From the NCBI GenBank assembly GCA_945889085.1, contig CAMDBM010000047.1, positions 1 to 17,790 of the forward strand: a DNA stretch of 17,790 nt. The letters are read 5' to 3'. The notes under the pieces are model-generated. The model was given only the letters and a program-made list of their open reading frames with translations. It made no database searches and had not been told where the DNA came from. Below, piece after piece: positions 7,528 to 14,250 of the stretch. Within the stretch, counting starts at the first letter, position 1. Each line of letters opens with the position of its first letter. The position numbers were made by a program, and so were the translations under genes. The DNA is from WLJO01 sp945889085 (GTDB taxonomy: Bacteria; Actinomycetota; Acidimicrobiia; Acidimicrobiales; Ilumatobacteraceae).

Positions 7528-8331
7528 TCAGCCCCACACGTAGTTCGGTGGGCGCTTCTCCATGAATGCACGCATCGCCTCGCGGTGGTCCGCCGTGGCC
7601 GACGCCATGATCTGCTGACGGTTCTCCAGATCAATCGCCGCCTGCATGCCGGGGATCTCGAGCGCAGACCACATGCCTTCCTTGGTGAGCGCGACACCGA
7701 ACGGGGAGTTGAGCATGATCTGCTTGGCCTTCAGGTACGCAAGCTCCAAGAGCGCGCTGTCGTCTACCACCTCAACGACCAGCCCGATGCGGCCTGCTTC
7801 CTCGGCGTCGAACACTCTGCCCGTGAGCATGAGCTCCTGTGCGCGTGATGCGCCGATGAGGCGCGGCAGCACCCAGCTGGTTCCGATGTCGCAGGCCGAG
7901 AGACCGATACGGATGAACGCTGCGTTGAACTTGGCCGAGCGAGCGGCAAGCCGGACGTCGGAGCCGAGCACGAGTGCGAACCCGCCGCCGGCAGCCGGAC
8001 CATTCACCGCAGCGATAACCGGCTGGGGAAGGGAGCGAAGGTGCGGGATCAGCGAGGCGATGTGCTTCTGCACGGCGAACCCTGCCGGGGTCGGCCCGAG
8101 GTGCTCCGTGTGTGGCGCCTGTCCGTACCCGGTGAGGTCCAGACCGGCGCAGAAACCTCTCCCCGCGCCGGTGAGCACCACGACGCGACAGGTCGGGTCG
8201 ACCGCGATCGCAGCAAGTGCGTCGTGCAGACCCTGCACCAGCTCCGACGTCATCGCGTTCAGCTTGTCGGGTCGGTTGAGCGTGATCTGGGTGATGCCTT
8301 CGTGCGGATGGGTGATCTCGAGGACTGCCAT
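7528..8331 (-). CDS. Enoyl-CoA hydratase/isomerase family protein
   Basis: This 267-residue protein is a complete crotonase-fold enzyme. The two oxyanion-hole segments are GRGFCAGLDL (57-66) and GPAAGGGFAL (111-120). An acidic residue, Asp148 in SACDIG (145-150), sits where many actinobacterial EchA proteins have a catalytic Glu or Asp. LPRLIGASRAQELMLTGR (155-172) is also family-typical. It probably hydrates an enoyl-CoA in a beta-oxidation-like route, but crotonases also do isomerase, hydrolase and lyase chemistry. The ATG at 8331 was chosen because homology begins there; the frame upstream runs into the divergent glycosylase gene and looks non-coding. Its best upstream GGAGG (8351-8355) is 19 bases away, unusually far. 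It is followed by the FAD oxidoreductase after a three-base gap. Confidence 0.9.
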   Translation of the reverse strand: MAVLEITHPHEGITQITLNRPDKLNAMTSELVQGLHDALAAIAVDPTCRVVVLTGAGRGFCAGLDLTGYGQAPHTEHLGPTPAGFAVQKHIASLIPHLRSLPQPVIAAVNGPAAGGGFALVLGSDVRLAARSAKFNAAFIRIGLSACDIGTSWVLPRLIGASRAQELMLTGRVFDAEEAGRIGLVVEVVDDSALLELAYLKAKQIMLNSPFGVALTKEGMWSALEIPGMQAAIDLENRQQIMASATADHREAMRAFMEKRPPNYVWG

Positions 8332-8386
8332 TCGCTCATCATGGCATGTACCTCCCGGGTCGCAACCGTTCGCTACGGTCTTCCAC
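8332..8386. promoter_or_regulatory. Divergent promoter region, hydratase / glycosylase
   Basis: This 55-base gap must carry leader or promoter elements for the minus-strand hydratase operon and the plus-strand glycosylase. TACGGT (8374-8379, plus strand) fits an actinobacterial TAnnnT minus-10 box and ends 7 bases before the glycosylase ATG, with no ribosome site between. A leaderless transcript is therefore plausible. No minus-35 box is recognisable. Confidence 0.4.
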
Positions 8387-9277
8387 ATGGGGCTGCTCCG
8401 TACCGATGTCACCCACGACATCCACCGCACGCTCGCCCCGCACCGCGTGGGCAACGACCCCACCACGTTGCTCTCCAGCCACGACTTCTGGCGGGCAACG
8501 CTCACCCCTGACGGTCCGGGCACCCTTCACCTGTCCTGGCGGGACGGTGAACTGCAGGCCGAGGCCTGGGGGCCGGGCAACCAGTGGATGCTCGACCGGG
8601 CGGCCGACCTCGCCGGGTTCGCAGACACAGACCATACGTTCGGACCGAGTGCCCATGCTGCTGTGCTCCGGGCGCAGCGTCGCCACCCCAACCTGCGGCT
8701 CTCGAACGGTCACTGTCTTTATCACAGCCTGCTCTCCGTCATCATCGGCCAACGGGTGACCACGATCGAGGCGCACCGCTCGTGGCGCAGCCTCTGTCTG
8801 GCGCTCGGGGAACCGGCGCCGGGCCCCGTGGACCTACGCCTCCCACCGGAGCCGCAACGCCTGAGGGACCAGCCGTACTGGTGGTTCCACCCACTCGGCA
8901 TCGACCGACAGCGGGCCGACGTGCTCCGCCAGGCCGCGCGGCACGCAGACAGGATCTTCGCGCTCGACGATTCACCCGCCACCGATGCGTCGCAACTGCT
9001 CGCACGTATCCCTGGGGTCGGGCCATGGACCATTGGTGCCACGCTCGGCCACGCGCTTGGGGACGCCGATGCCGTCGCTGTCGGGGACTATCACCTCAAG
9101 AATGCCGTTGCGTTTGCGCTCGTCGGCGAGCCACGCGCAACGGACGAACGGATGCTCGAACTACTGGCTCAGTACGCCGGCCAGCGCGCCCGCGTCATCG
9201 CCCTGCTCTCGCTCGCCGGACTGGCGGCCCCAAAGTACGGGCCTCGGCAACGAATCCTGCCCATGCAGCGCTGGTAG
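8387..9277 (+). CDS. DNA-3-methyladenine glycosylase, AlkA/HhH-GPD family
   Basis: This 296-residue protein is a base-excision repair glycosylase that would remove alkylated purines from DNA. The helix-hairpin-helix is LLARIPGVGPWTIGAT (204-219). It is followed by VGDYHLKNA (232-240), whose Asp234 lines up with the catalytic aspartate of E. coli AlkA. The segment SLLSVIIGQRVTT (114-126) matches the conserved helix with the QQ/GQR motif of the superfamily. Residues 1-90 fit the AlkA N-terminal domain. The ATG at 8387 was chosen because recognisable sequence begins there and TACGGT sits 7 bases upstream. It is a single gene, divergent from the hydratase operon and convergent with dprE2, and shows no obvious tie to either neighbour. 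Confidence 0.85.
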   Translation: MGLLRTDVTHDIHRTLAPHRVGNDPTTLLSSHDFWRATLTPDGPGTLHLSWRDGELQAEAWGPGNQWMLDRAADLAGFADTDHTFGPSAHAAVLRAQRRHPNLRLSNGHCLYHSLLSVIIGQRVTTIEAHRSWRSLCLALGEPAPGPVDLRLPPEPQRLRDQPYWWFHPLGIDRQRADVLRQAARHADRIFALDDSPATDASQLLARIPGVGPWTIGATLGHALGDADAVAVGDYHLKNAVAFALVGEPRATDERMLELLAQYAGQRARVIALLSLAGLAAPKYGPRQRILPMQRW

Positions 9278-9300
9278 GCAGACTCAGATCGGGAGTCTGC
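9278..9300. terminator. Hairpin between convergent glycosylase and dprE2 genes
   Basis: GCAGACTC (9278-9285) is exactly complementary to GAGTCTGC (9293-9300), with a seven-base loop. It begins one base after the glycosylase stop and overlaps the last codons of dprE2. A symmetrical stem at a tail-to-tail junction would serve transcripts from both sides. No T-run is present, so termination is inferred. Confidence 0.55.
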
Positions 9301-10045
9301 GCCAGACAACCCTCGGGAGGTGCCGGAGCACGGTGAACAGCACCCGAAGGAACCCCGGCACCCAGACTGTGGTGGCGGTACCCCGCAATGCCTTCACGGT
9401 GGCTGCTGCGATTGCTTCGGGGGTGGTGCTGAATGGGTGCGGCTTCATCCCCGCGGTCATCTTTGTCGACACGAAACCAGGGCGCATCACCAGCACCCGT
9501 GCTCCGCTGCCCACGAGTGAGTCGGCGAGACCCTGCATAAACGCGTCGCTGCCCGCCTTCGACGACCCGTACACGAAGTTGGCCCGCCTCGTGCGCTCTG
9601 CCGCCACCGAGGAGAGGTGAACGAGCGTGCCGTGCCCCTGCTGGCGCAGCACACGGGCGGCCTCAAGCCCGGCGGACACGACACCGGCGAAGTTCGTCTG
9701 CACTACCGCAGAGGCCGATACCGGGTCCGCGTCGAGAGCGCTCTGCGGTGCGCCCAGGACCCCCCAGGCGGTGATGATGACGTCGAGATCCCCACCGGCG
9801 GCAGCAAGGTCCACGACGCCACGGTGGGAGCCCGGATCGTCCGCGTCGAAGGCAAGGCACTCCACCGAGGCGCCGCGACCCCGCAGGTCCGATGCGAAGG
9901 CCCCACACGAGTCAGGGTTCCGCGATGCGAGGACGACGTGTACACCGGAACGGCCCTGCAGTAGCGCGCGCACGATCGCCTGGCCGATCTCGCTCGTTCC
10001 CCCGAGCAGCAGCACCCTCTGTACGTTCCCCATTGCGTCCCTCAC
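9284..10045 (-). CDS. dprE2: Decaprenylphosphoryl-2-keto-beta-D-erythro-pentose reductase DprE2
   Basis: This 253-residue short-chain dehydrogenase should reduce the 2-keto intermediate made by DprE1 to decaprenylphosphoryl-beta-D-arabinose, using NAD(P)H. The cofactor loop is GGTSEIG (15-21), and the catalytic residues are Ser146 and Tyr159/Lys163 (YGSSKAG). The start (MRDAMGNVQRVLLLGGTSEIG) and the end (LRHLPR, then RRLPI) closely match remembered M. tuberculosis DprE2 (Rv3791), which is of almost the same length. That match favours the GTG at 10045 over the in-frame ATG at 10033, although the latter has GAGGGA just upstream. It starts 10 bases after the dprE1 stop and is the last gene of the operon. 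Confidence 0.92.
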   Translation of the reverse strand: MRDAMGNVQRVLLLGGTSEIGQAIVRALLQGRSGVHVVLASRNPDSCGAFASDLRGRGASVECLAFDADDPGSHRGVVDLAAAGGDLDVIITAWGVLGAPQSALDADPVSASAVVQTNFAGVVSAGLEAARVLRQQGHGTLVHLSSVAAERTRRANFVYGSSKAGSDAFMQGLADSLVGSGARVLVMRPGFVSTKMTAGMKPHPFSTTPEAIAAATVKALRGTATTVWVPGFLRVLFTVLRHLPRVVWRRLPI

Positions 10046-10055
10046 GGCTCTCCTG

Positions 10056-11414
10056 TCATGTCGCTGCGGCCGACCGTGTCCTCATACCGAGGCGACGGGA
10101 CAGGTCCGACTGAAATCGATGGTCGGGGTCAACTCGCTCGCACACCGCTCGCCACTGCTCGAGCCGCGGATACATCGCCGCGAGATGATCCGGCGACAGG
10201 CGGGAATCCTTCGCGAGGTACACCCGTCCTCCAACCTCCACGAGGGTCCGGTCGAGCCCATCGAGCAGCGCAGACAGTCCGCTCACTCCGGTGGGTACGT
10301 CGAGTGTGAGCGTCCAACCGGGGAACGGAAACGAGAGGTAGCCATCGTTGGCGCTGCCGAAGCGCTTGAGGACCGTGAGGAACGAGGCGGCACCACCGCG
10401 CGCCAGACCCTCGATGGCCGCACGCAGCGTTCCCTCTGCGCCGAGGGGCACGACGAACTGATACTGCAGCATTCCCTGCCTGCCGTAGAGACGGTTCCAG
10501 TCGCGGATCATGTCGAGCGGATGGAAGAACTCACCGATCCCCTGAACCTCCGCGGTTCGCCGCACAGGGGACTTCCGGTACCACAACTCGTTGAACGCAC
10601 GAACCGTAAGCCCATTCAGGAGGCCACTAGGCACCAGAGGCGGAACCCCAATCCGGGCACGATCGGAGAACCCGAGAGGTGACGCGTCGGGAACCGCCGA
10701 CGCCGGTGCATGGTCGGCCATGGTGACGACACCACGTCCGAGCCGACCACCGGTGGCGAGGGAGTCGATCCACGCGACCGTGTAGCGGTAATCGGCATCG
10801 CGCTCGGCCATGAGCGACATGGTGCCGTCGAGATCATTGGTTCGCCACGTGTCCACCAGCACTCGAGAGGTCTCGACGCGCAGCGCCCTGAAACGACAGG
10901 ACAGCACGACGCCCGTGAGGCCCATTCCCCCGATCGTGGCCCAGAACAGTTCGGGATCTGCGAGTGGAGACACTGTCCGGATCTCACCCGAGGCGAGCAT
11001 CATCTCCAGATCGACTACGTGTGCGCCCCAGGAACCGTCAGCGTGATGGTTCTTGCCGTGGATGTCGGCCGCAATAGCGCCGCCGACGGTGATCCGACGG
11101 GTGCCCGGGGATACCGGTACAAACAGCCCGTGCGGGAGCAGTGCAGAGATCAGTTCGTCGAAGGACACACCCGCACCGGCCCGCACGACACCGCTAACCG
11201 CATCCACGTCGACGGTGTGCTCGGCAACGCACACCACCCGACCGCCGCCGTTCTGGGCTGCGTCCCCGTAGGACCGCCCGAGCCCCCTCGCGAGCACCCC
11301 GCGAGCATCTGCTTCCCCGAGCACCGCCCTCAGCGATCGTGGGTCAACATCCACCGTCACCTCGGCCACCGACGGGGCGGTGCGGCCCCACCCGGTCAGC
11401 CGGCTGAGGCTCAC
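10056..11414 (-). CDS. dprE1: Decaprenylphosphoryl-beta-D-ribose 2-oxidase DprE1
   Basis: This 452-residue FAD enzyme of the vanillyl-alcohol-oxidase fold oxidises the 2-hydroxyl of decaprenylphosphoryl-ribose, the first half of its epimerisation to arabinose. Family motifs are GRSYGDAAQNGGG (46-58), GGAIAADIHGKNHH (111-124), WATIGGMGLTG (158-168), ELWYRKS (276-282), FFHPLDM (296-302), LQYQFV (316-321), SFPFPGW (361-367) and YLAKDSR (399-405). His119, Lys121 and Lys402 correspond to His132, Lys134 and Lys418 of the M. tuberculosis enzyme. Thr370 (codon 10305-10307) stands at the position of Cys387, the residue attacked by benzothiazinones, and Ala116 replaces Cys129. The start is GTG at 11414, overlapping the ubiA stop by four bases (GTGA). 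The longer in-frame extension lies inside ubiA and was rejected. Confidence 0.93.
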   Translation of the reverse strand: MSLSRLTGWGRTAPSVAEVTVDVDPRSLRAVLGEADARGVLARGLGRSYGDAAQNGGGRVVCVAEHTVDVDAVSGVVRAGAGVSFDELISALLPHGLFVPVSPGTRRITVGGAIAADIHGKNHHADGSWGAHVVDLEMMLASGEIRTVSPLADPELFWATIGGMGLTGVVLSCRFRALRVETSRVLVDTWRTNDLDGTMSLMAERDADYRYTVAWIDSLATGGRLGRGVVTMADHAPASAVPDASPLGFSDRARIGVPPLVPSGLLNGLTVRAFNELWYRKSPVRRTAEVQGIGEFFHPLDMIRDWNRLYGRQGMLQYQFVVPLGAEGTLRAAIEGLARGGAASFLTVLKRFGSANDGYLSFPFPGWTLTLDVPTGVSGLSALLDGLDRTLVEVGGRVYLAKDSRLSPDHLAAMYPRLEQWRAVCERVDPDHRFQSDLSRRLGMRTRSAAAT

Positions 11415-12298
11415 GCCCTCACCCCGTGGCCGAGGTAGACGCCGAGTCCGAAGATGACCAACCACGAGAGCCCAACGAGTTGCAGGGCGCGGTCCTGGAG
11501 GAAGACCTCCTCGGGGGCGCCGCCGCGACCGGTCTCGAGTACCAATGCGTACCGGAGCAGGGCAACCAGCATCGGCGCAACGGACAGTTCGTAGAACGGG
11601 AACGGACCGGGATCCGCCGTACCCGCCTCGAAGGCCCAGACGCAGTACGCAACCAGCGTGGCGCCGCACGCAACCGTGAGGACGGACCTCAGGAACGGGA
11701 TCGTGTAGGTGTCCATCGTGGCACGCGTGGACTGTGCGTCGTCGCCGAGTTCACGCAACTCGGCGTACCGCTTGCCGGTCACGATGAACAGCGATCCGAA
11801 CATCGTGCAGAGGAGGAACCACTTCGACATGTAAACGCCGCTGGCCACGGCGCCTCCGATCGCGCGCAGCACGAACCCGCTCGCCACAGCCACGAGGTCG
11901 AAAACTGCCCGATTCCGCAGGAACACGCTGTACGCGAGCGTCAGTGCTACGTATATCGCCAGGACCAGCGGAGCCCGCCACCGCCAGACCCCGACCGACG
12001 CTGCGATACCCGAAGCAAGCAGCACCGTGCCCACGACCCTCGCGACGGGGAGGGGAATCCTCCCGGAGGCAATCGGCCGGAGCGACTTCTTCGGGTGCAG
12101 TCGATCTGCCTCTACATCAACGATGTCATTCCAGAAATACGTGCCGCTCGCGGTGAGGCAGAACGCCACGAACACCACAACCGTTCGCCACAGGTAGGCC
12201 CCCTGGGTGAGTACCCCCGCGGCACCCGGCGCAGCGAAGACGAGCACGTTCTTCAGCCACTGTTTCGGGCGCGCCTCCTCGAGCAGGGCCCCGATCAC
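11411..12298 (-). CDS. ubiA: Decaprenyl-phosphate phosphoribosyltransferase (UbiA family)
   Basis: This 295-residue integral membrane prenyltransferase should transfer 5-phosphoribose from PRPP to polyprenyl phosphate, giving the 5'-phospho form of decaprenylphosphoryl-ribose. The start region RPKQWLKNVLVF (10-21) and the metal-binding motif NDIVDVEAD (57-65) followed by HPKK closely resemble M. tuberculosis Rv3806c. So do the second polar loop GKRYAELRELGD (175-186) and the late segment PEEVFLQDRALQL (262-274). About nine hydrophobic segments are apparent. The start is GTG at 12298, sharing GTGA with the end of the HAD gene, and its stop shares GTGA with dprE1. The neighbours dprE1 and dprE2 make this function much more likely than quinone prenylation. 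Confidence 0.9.
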   Translation of the reverse strand: MIGALLEEARPKQWLKNVLVFAAPGAAGVLTQGAYLWRTVVVFVAFCLTASGTYFWNDIVDVEADRLHPKKSLRPIASGRIPLPVARVVGTVLLASGIAASVGVWRWRAPLVLAIYVALTLAYSVFLRNRAVFDLVAVASGFVLRAIGGAVASGVYMSKWFLLCTMFGSLFIVTGKRYAELRELGDDAQSTRATMDTYTIPFLRSVLTVACGATLVAYCVWAFEAGTADPGPFPFYELSVAPMLVALLRYALVLETGRGGAPEEVFLQDRALQLVGLSWLVIFGLGVYLGHGVRA

Positions 12299-12951
12299 GT
12301 GTGAACCCGGTGATCAGGCACCGTGGCGATCGAGACGCCCCTCACGCGAACGGGGTGGTCCGCCATCGCAAGCATCTCCCGGTCGCCGCTGGAGTCCCCG
12401 TAGGCGTAAAGCGTGACGCTGCGCCCGTCTATCCACGAGGCGAGACGGCGTGACTTCTCGCTACCCCTGCAATTGCCTCCGACGAGGTGACCCGTCAGGA
12501 CCCCACCGTCGGAGGACTCAACCTCGGTACAGATGAGAGCGTGCACGCCACCGAGCACCTCGGATGCGAGTGGCTCGAGATACTGGCGCAATGAGGCCGA
12601 TACGAGCACGATCTCGTGTCCGCTCTCCCGGTGCCAGCGAAGCCTTGCGAGCGTGTCCGGGCGTATCCAACGGGACACTGCCTCTCGGGCGAACGCACGC
12701 CCGGCCTCCTCCACCGCGTCAGCCGTGCGTCCCCGCATGAGCCTGCCAACCACGGCCTGCTTCAAGCGGTCCCGATCACCGCGACCGACCGCAACCCTCA
12801 CGAGGAGCACCGGGTTCCGGAGTGCGCTTGTCGCCACCCGCCGCAGGCCCGCCACCCGGATGAGGAACGGCACCACGCAGTCCCTCGTGGTCAACGTTCC
12901 GTCCACGTCAAACGCCGCAACGACGACGGTCTGCGGCGCACGATCCTCCAT
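12295..12951 (-). CDS. HAD-IB family phosphatase, candidate DPA-pathway phosphatase
   Basis: This 218-residue HAD hydrolase has all four catalytic motifs: DVDGTLT with Asp15/Asp17, VSAS (117-120), Lys166 (SEKS) and YGDSSGDREML (184-194, Asp186/Asp190). The insert between motifs I and II is helical, as in SerB-like and lipid-linked HAD-IB enzymes. Its stop overlaps the ubiA start (GTGA, 12295-12298), so the two are translationally coupled. It may remove the 5-phosphate from decaprenylphosphoryl-5-phosphoribose made by UbiA, before DprE1 acts. That is inference from position and from the HAD-UbiA fusions I recall in other bacteria. In Mycobacterium this step is attributed to a PAP2-type protein. 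A phosphoserine phosphatase role is the main alternative. The ATG at 12951 is 12 bases past the aroA stop. Confidence 0.85.
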   Translation of the reverse strand: MEDRAPQTVVVAAFDVDGTLTTRDCVVPFLIRVAGLRRVATSALRNPVLLVRVAVGRGDRDRLKQAVVGRLMRGRTADAVEEAGRAFAREAVSRWIRPDTLARLRWHRESGHEIVLVSASLRQYLEPLASEVLGGVHALICTEVESSDGGVLTGHLVGGNCRGSEKSRRLASWIDGRSVTLYAYGDSSGDREMLAMADHPVRVRGVSIATVPDHRVHT

Positions 12952-12963
12952 CGCTGCGAGACG

Positions 12964-14250
12964 CTAGTTGCTCAGACTGTCGAGCAGTTGCCAGAAGCCG
13001 GGCAGGCTCTTGGAGACAACACCGGGATCCTCGATCTCGATGCCGGGCGTTACGAGGCCCAGGAGCGCAAACGACATCGCAATCCGGTGGTCGTGATAGG
13101 TCTGCACACGCGCACCGTGCAACCCTCCGGGACGGATCACGAAACCATCGGGCTCGGGTTCTGCGTCCACACCGCACTTACGAAGTTCGGTCACGACGTC
13201 GCCGATCCGGTCACTCTCCTTGCCCCGGATGAACCCGATGCCGGTAACCCGGGTCGGTGAGCCCGCCACGGCGGCGACAGCGGCCATCGTCGGGGCAGTG
13301 TCGGAGAAGTCCCGCATGTCGATCGTTATGCCGTGGATCGGTCCGTGTCGAAGCACCTCCACGCCCGAGGCATCACGGCGGACCTCGCACCCCATCTGCA
13401 CGAGCGCGTCGACGAAGCGGGCATCGCTCTGGAGCGAGGGGGTGCGCATTCCCTCCACGCGCACGCGGCCGCCGGCGATCGCTGCAGCGGCAAATGCATA
13501 GCTCGCGCTCGAGGCGTCGGGCTCGATCCGGTACTCGCACGAGCGGTATCGACCGGGCTCCACGTCGATCACAAGGTGGCCGGACTGGGTGGACACGGTG
13601 ACGCAGTCAGCACCGAACGACGCCATGACCGCAGCGGTCATCTCTACGTACGGCATGGACACGATGTCGGTGGTGAGCTCGATACGAAGTCCGTGCCCGA
13701 GGTACGGGGCGATCATCATCAGTGCCGAGATGTACTGGCTCGACACGTCCCCGCGAATGCGTACCGTCGGTTGGCTTGCCCGCCGCTCCCCTGCGCGCAC
13801 CTGGACCGGTAGGTGTCCGGGACGGTCCATCGCATGAACGATTGCCCCGAGATGGCCGAGCGCGTCGTGCAACGGCGCCATTGGCCTCGCCCTCAAGGGA
13901 GCCTCGCCGTCGATGATGTAGGGACCCGGCCCCAGTGCGGCCAATGCTGTCAGAAACCGAGACGTCGTCCCGGCAAGCCTGGTCGGGAGCACGACCGGGC
14001 CCACAGGCAGGTTTCCGCCCCCACCGTGCACCATGGCCCGGTCGCCCGCTACCTCGACGACGATCCCTAGGCGCCCGAGACAGTCCACCATTGCGACAGT
14101 GTCGTCACCGTCGGCGATTCCGTCGAGGGCACACGGTCCCTCGGCAAGTGCCGCGCACAGCAGCGCCCGGTTCGAGATGCTCTTCGAGCCCGGAACTGTG
14201 ACGATTGCGTCGACGGGCCCAGTCACCGGGTTGACCGGTCGCGCACTCAC
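12964..14250 (-). CDS. aroA: 3-phosphoshikimate 1-carboxyvinyltransferase (EPSP synthase)
   Basis: This 428-residue enzyme joins shikimate-3-phosphate with phosphoenolpyruvate in the shikimate pathway. Diagnostic motifs are PGSKSISNRAL (20-30), LAGTTSRFL (92-100), DGEAPLRARPM (114-124), GDVSSQYISALMM (167-179), FSDTAP with Asp317 (315-320), GKESDRIGD (343-351) and YHDHRIAMSFAL (385-396). Length is normal. The residue after the conserved Arg98 is Phe where E. coli has Pro101, as in other actinobacterial-type sequences; I draw no conclusion on inhibitor sensitivity. The start is GTG at 14250, sharing GTGA with the tyrA stop (14247-14250). Pairing with tyrA gives two aromatic-pathway genes in a row. 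Confidence 0.95.
   Translation of the reverse strand: MSARPVNPVTGPVDAIVTVPGSKSISNRALLCAALAEGPCALDGIADGDDTVAMVDCLGRLGIVVEVAGDRAMVHGGGGNLPVGPVVLPTRLAGTTSRFLTALAALGPGPYIIDGEAPLRARPMAPLHDALGHLGAIVHAMDRPGHLPVQVRAGERRASQPTVRIRGDVSSQYISALMMIAPYLGHGLRIELTTDIVSMPYVEMTAAVMASFGADCVTVSTQSGHLVIDVEPGRYRSCEYRIEPDASSASYAFAAAAIAGGRVRVEGMRTPSLQSDARFVDALVQMGCEVRRDASGVEVLRHGPIHGITIDMRDFSDTAPTMAAVAAVAGSPTRVTGIGFIRGKESDRIGDVVTELRKCGVDAEPEPDGFVIRPGGLHGARVQTYHDHRIAMSFALLGLVTPGIEIEDPGVVSKSLPGFWQLLDSLSN

Noticed and set aside
10710..11438. 242-codon plus-strand frame opposite dprE1
   Set aside because: Antisense shadow of a gene with strong family similarity; no motif or ribosome site.
11415..11669. Longer N-terminus for DprE1
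   Set aside because: The 85 extra residues lie inside ubiA. The GTG at 11414 overlaps the ubiA stop and gives a length close to the M. tuberculosis enzyme.
11426..12304. 292-codon open frame on the plus strand opposite ubiA
   Set aside because: It is antisense to a clearly recognised membrane prenyltransferase. Its translation is rich in Arg, Glu, Gln and Pro without any motif, as expected for a mirrored high-GC coding frame.
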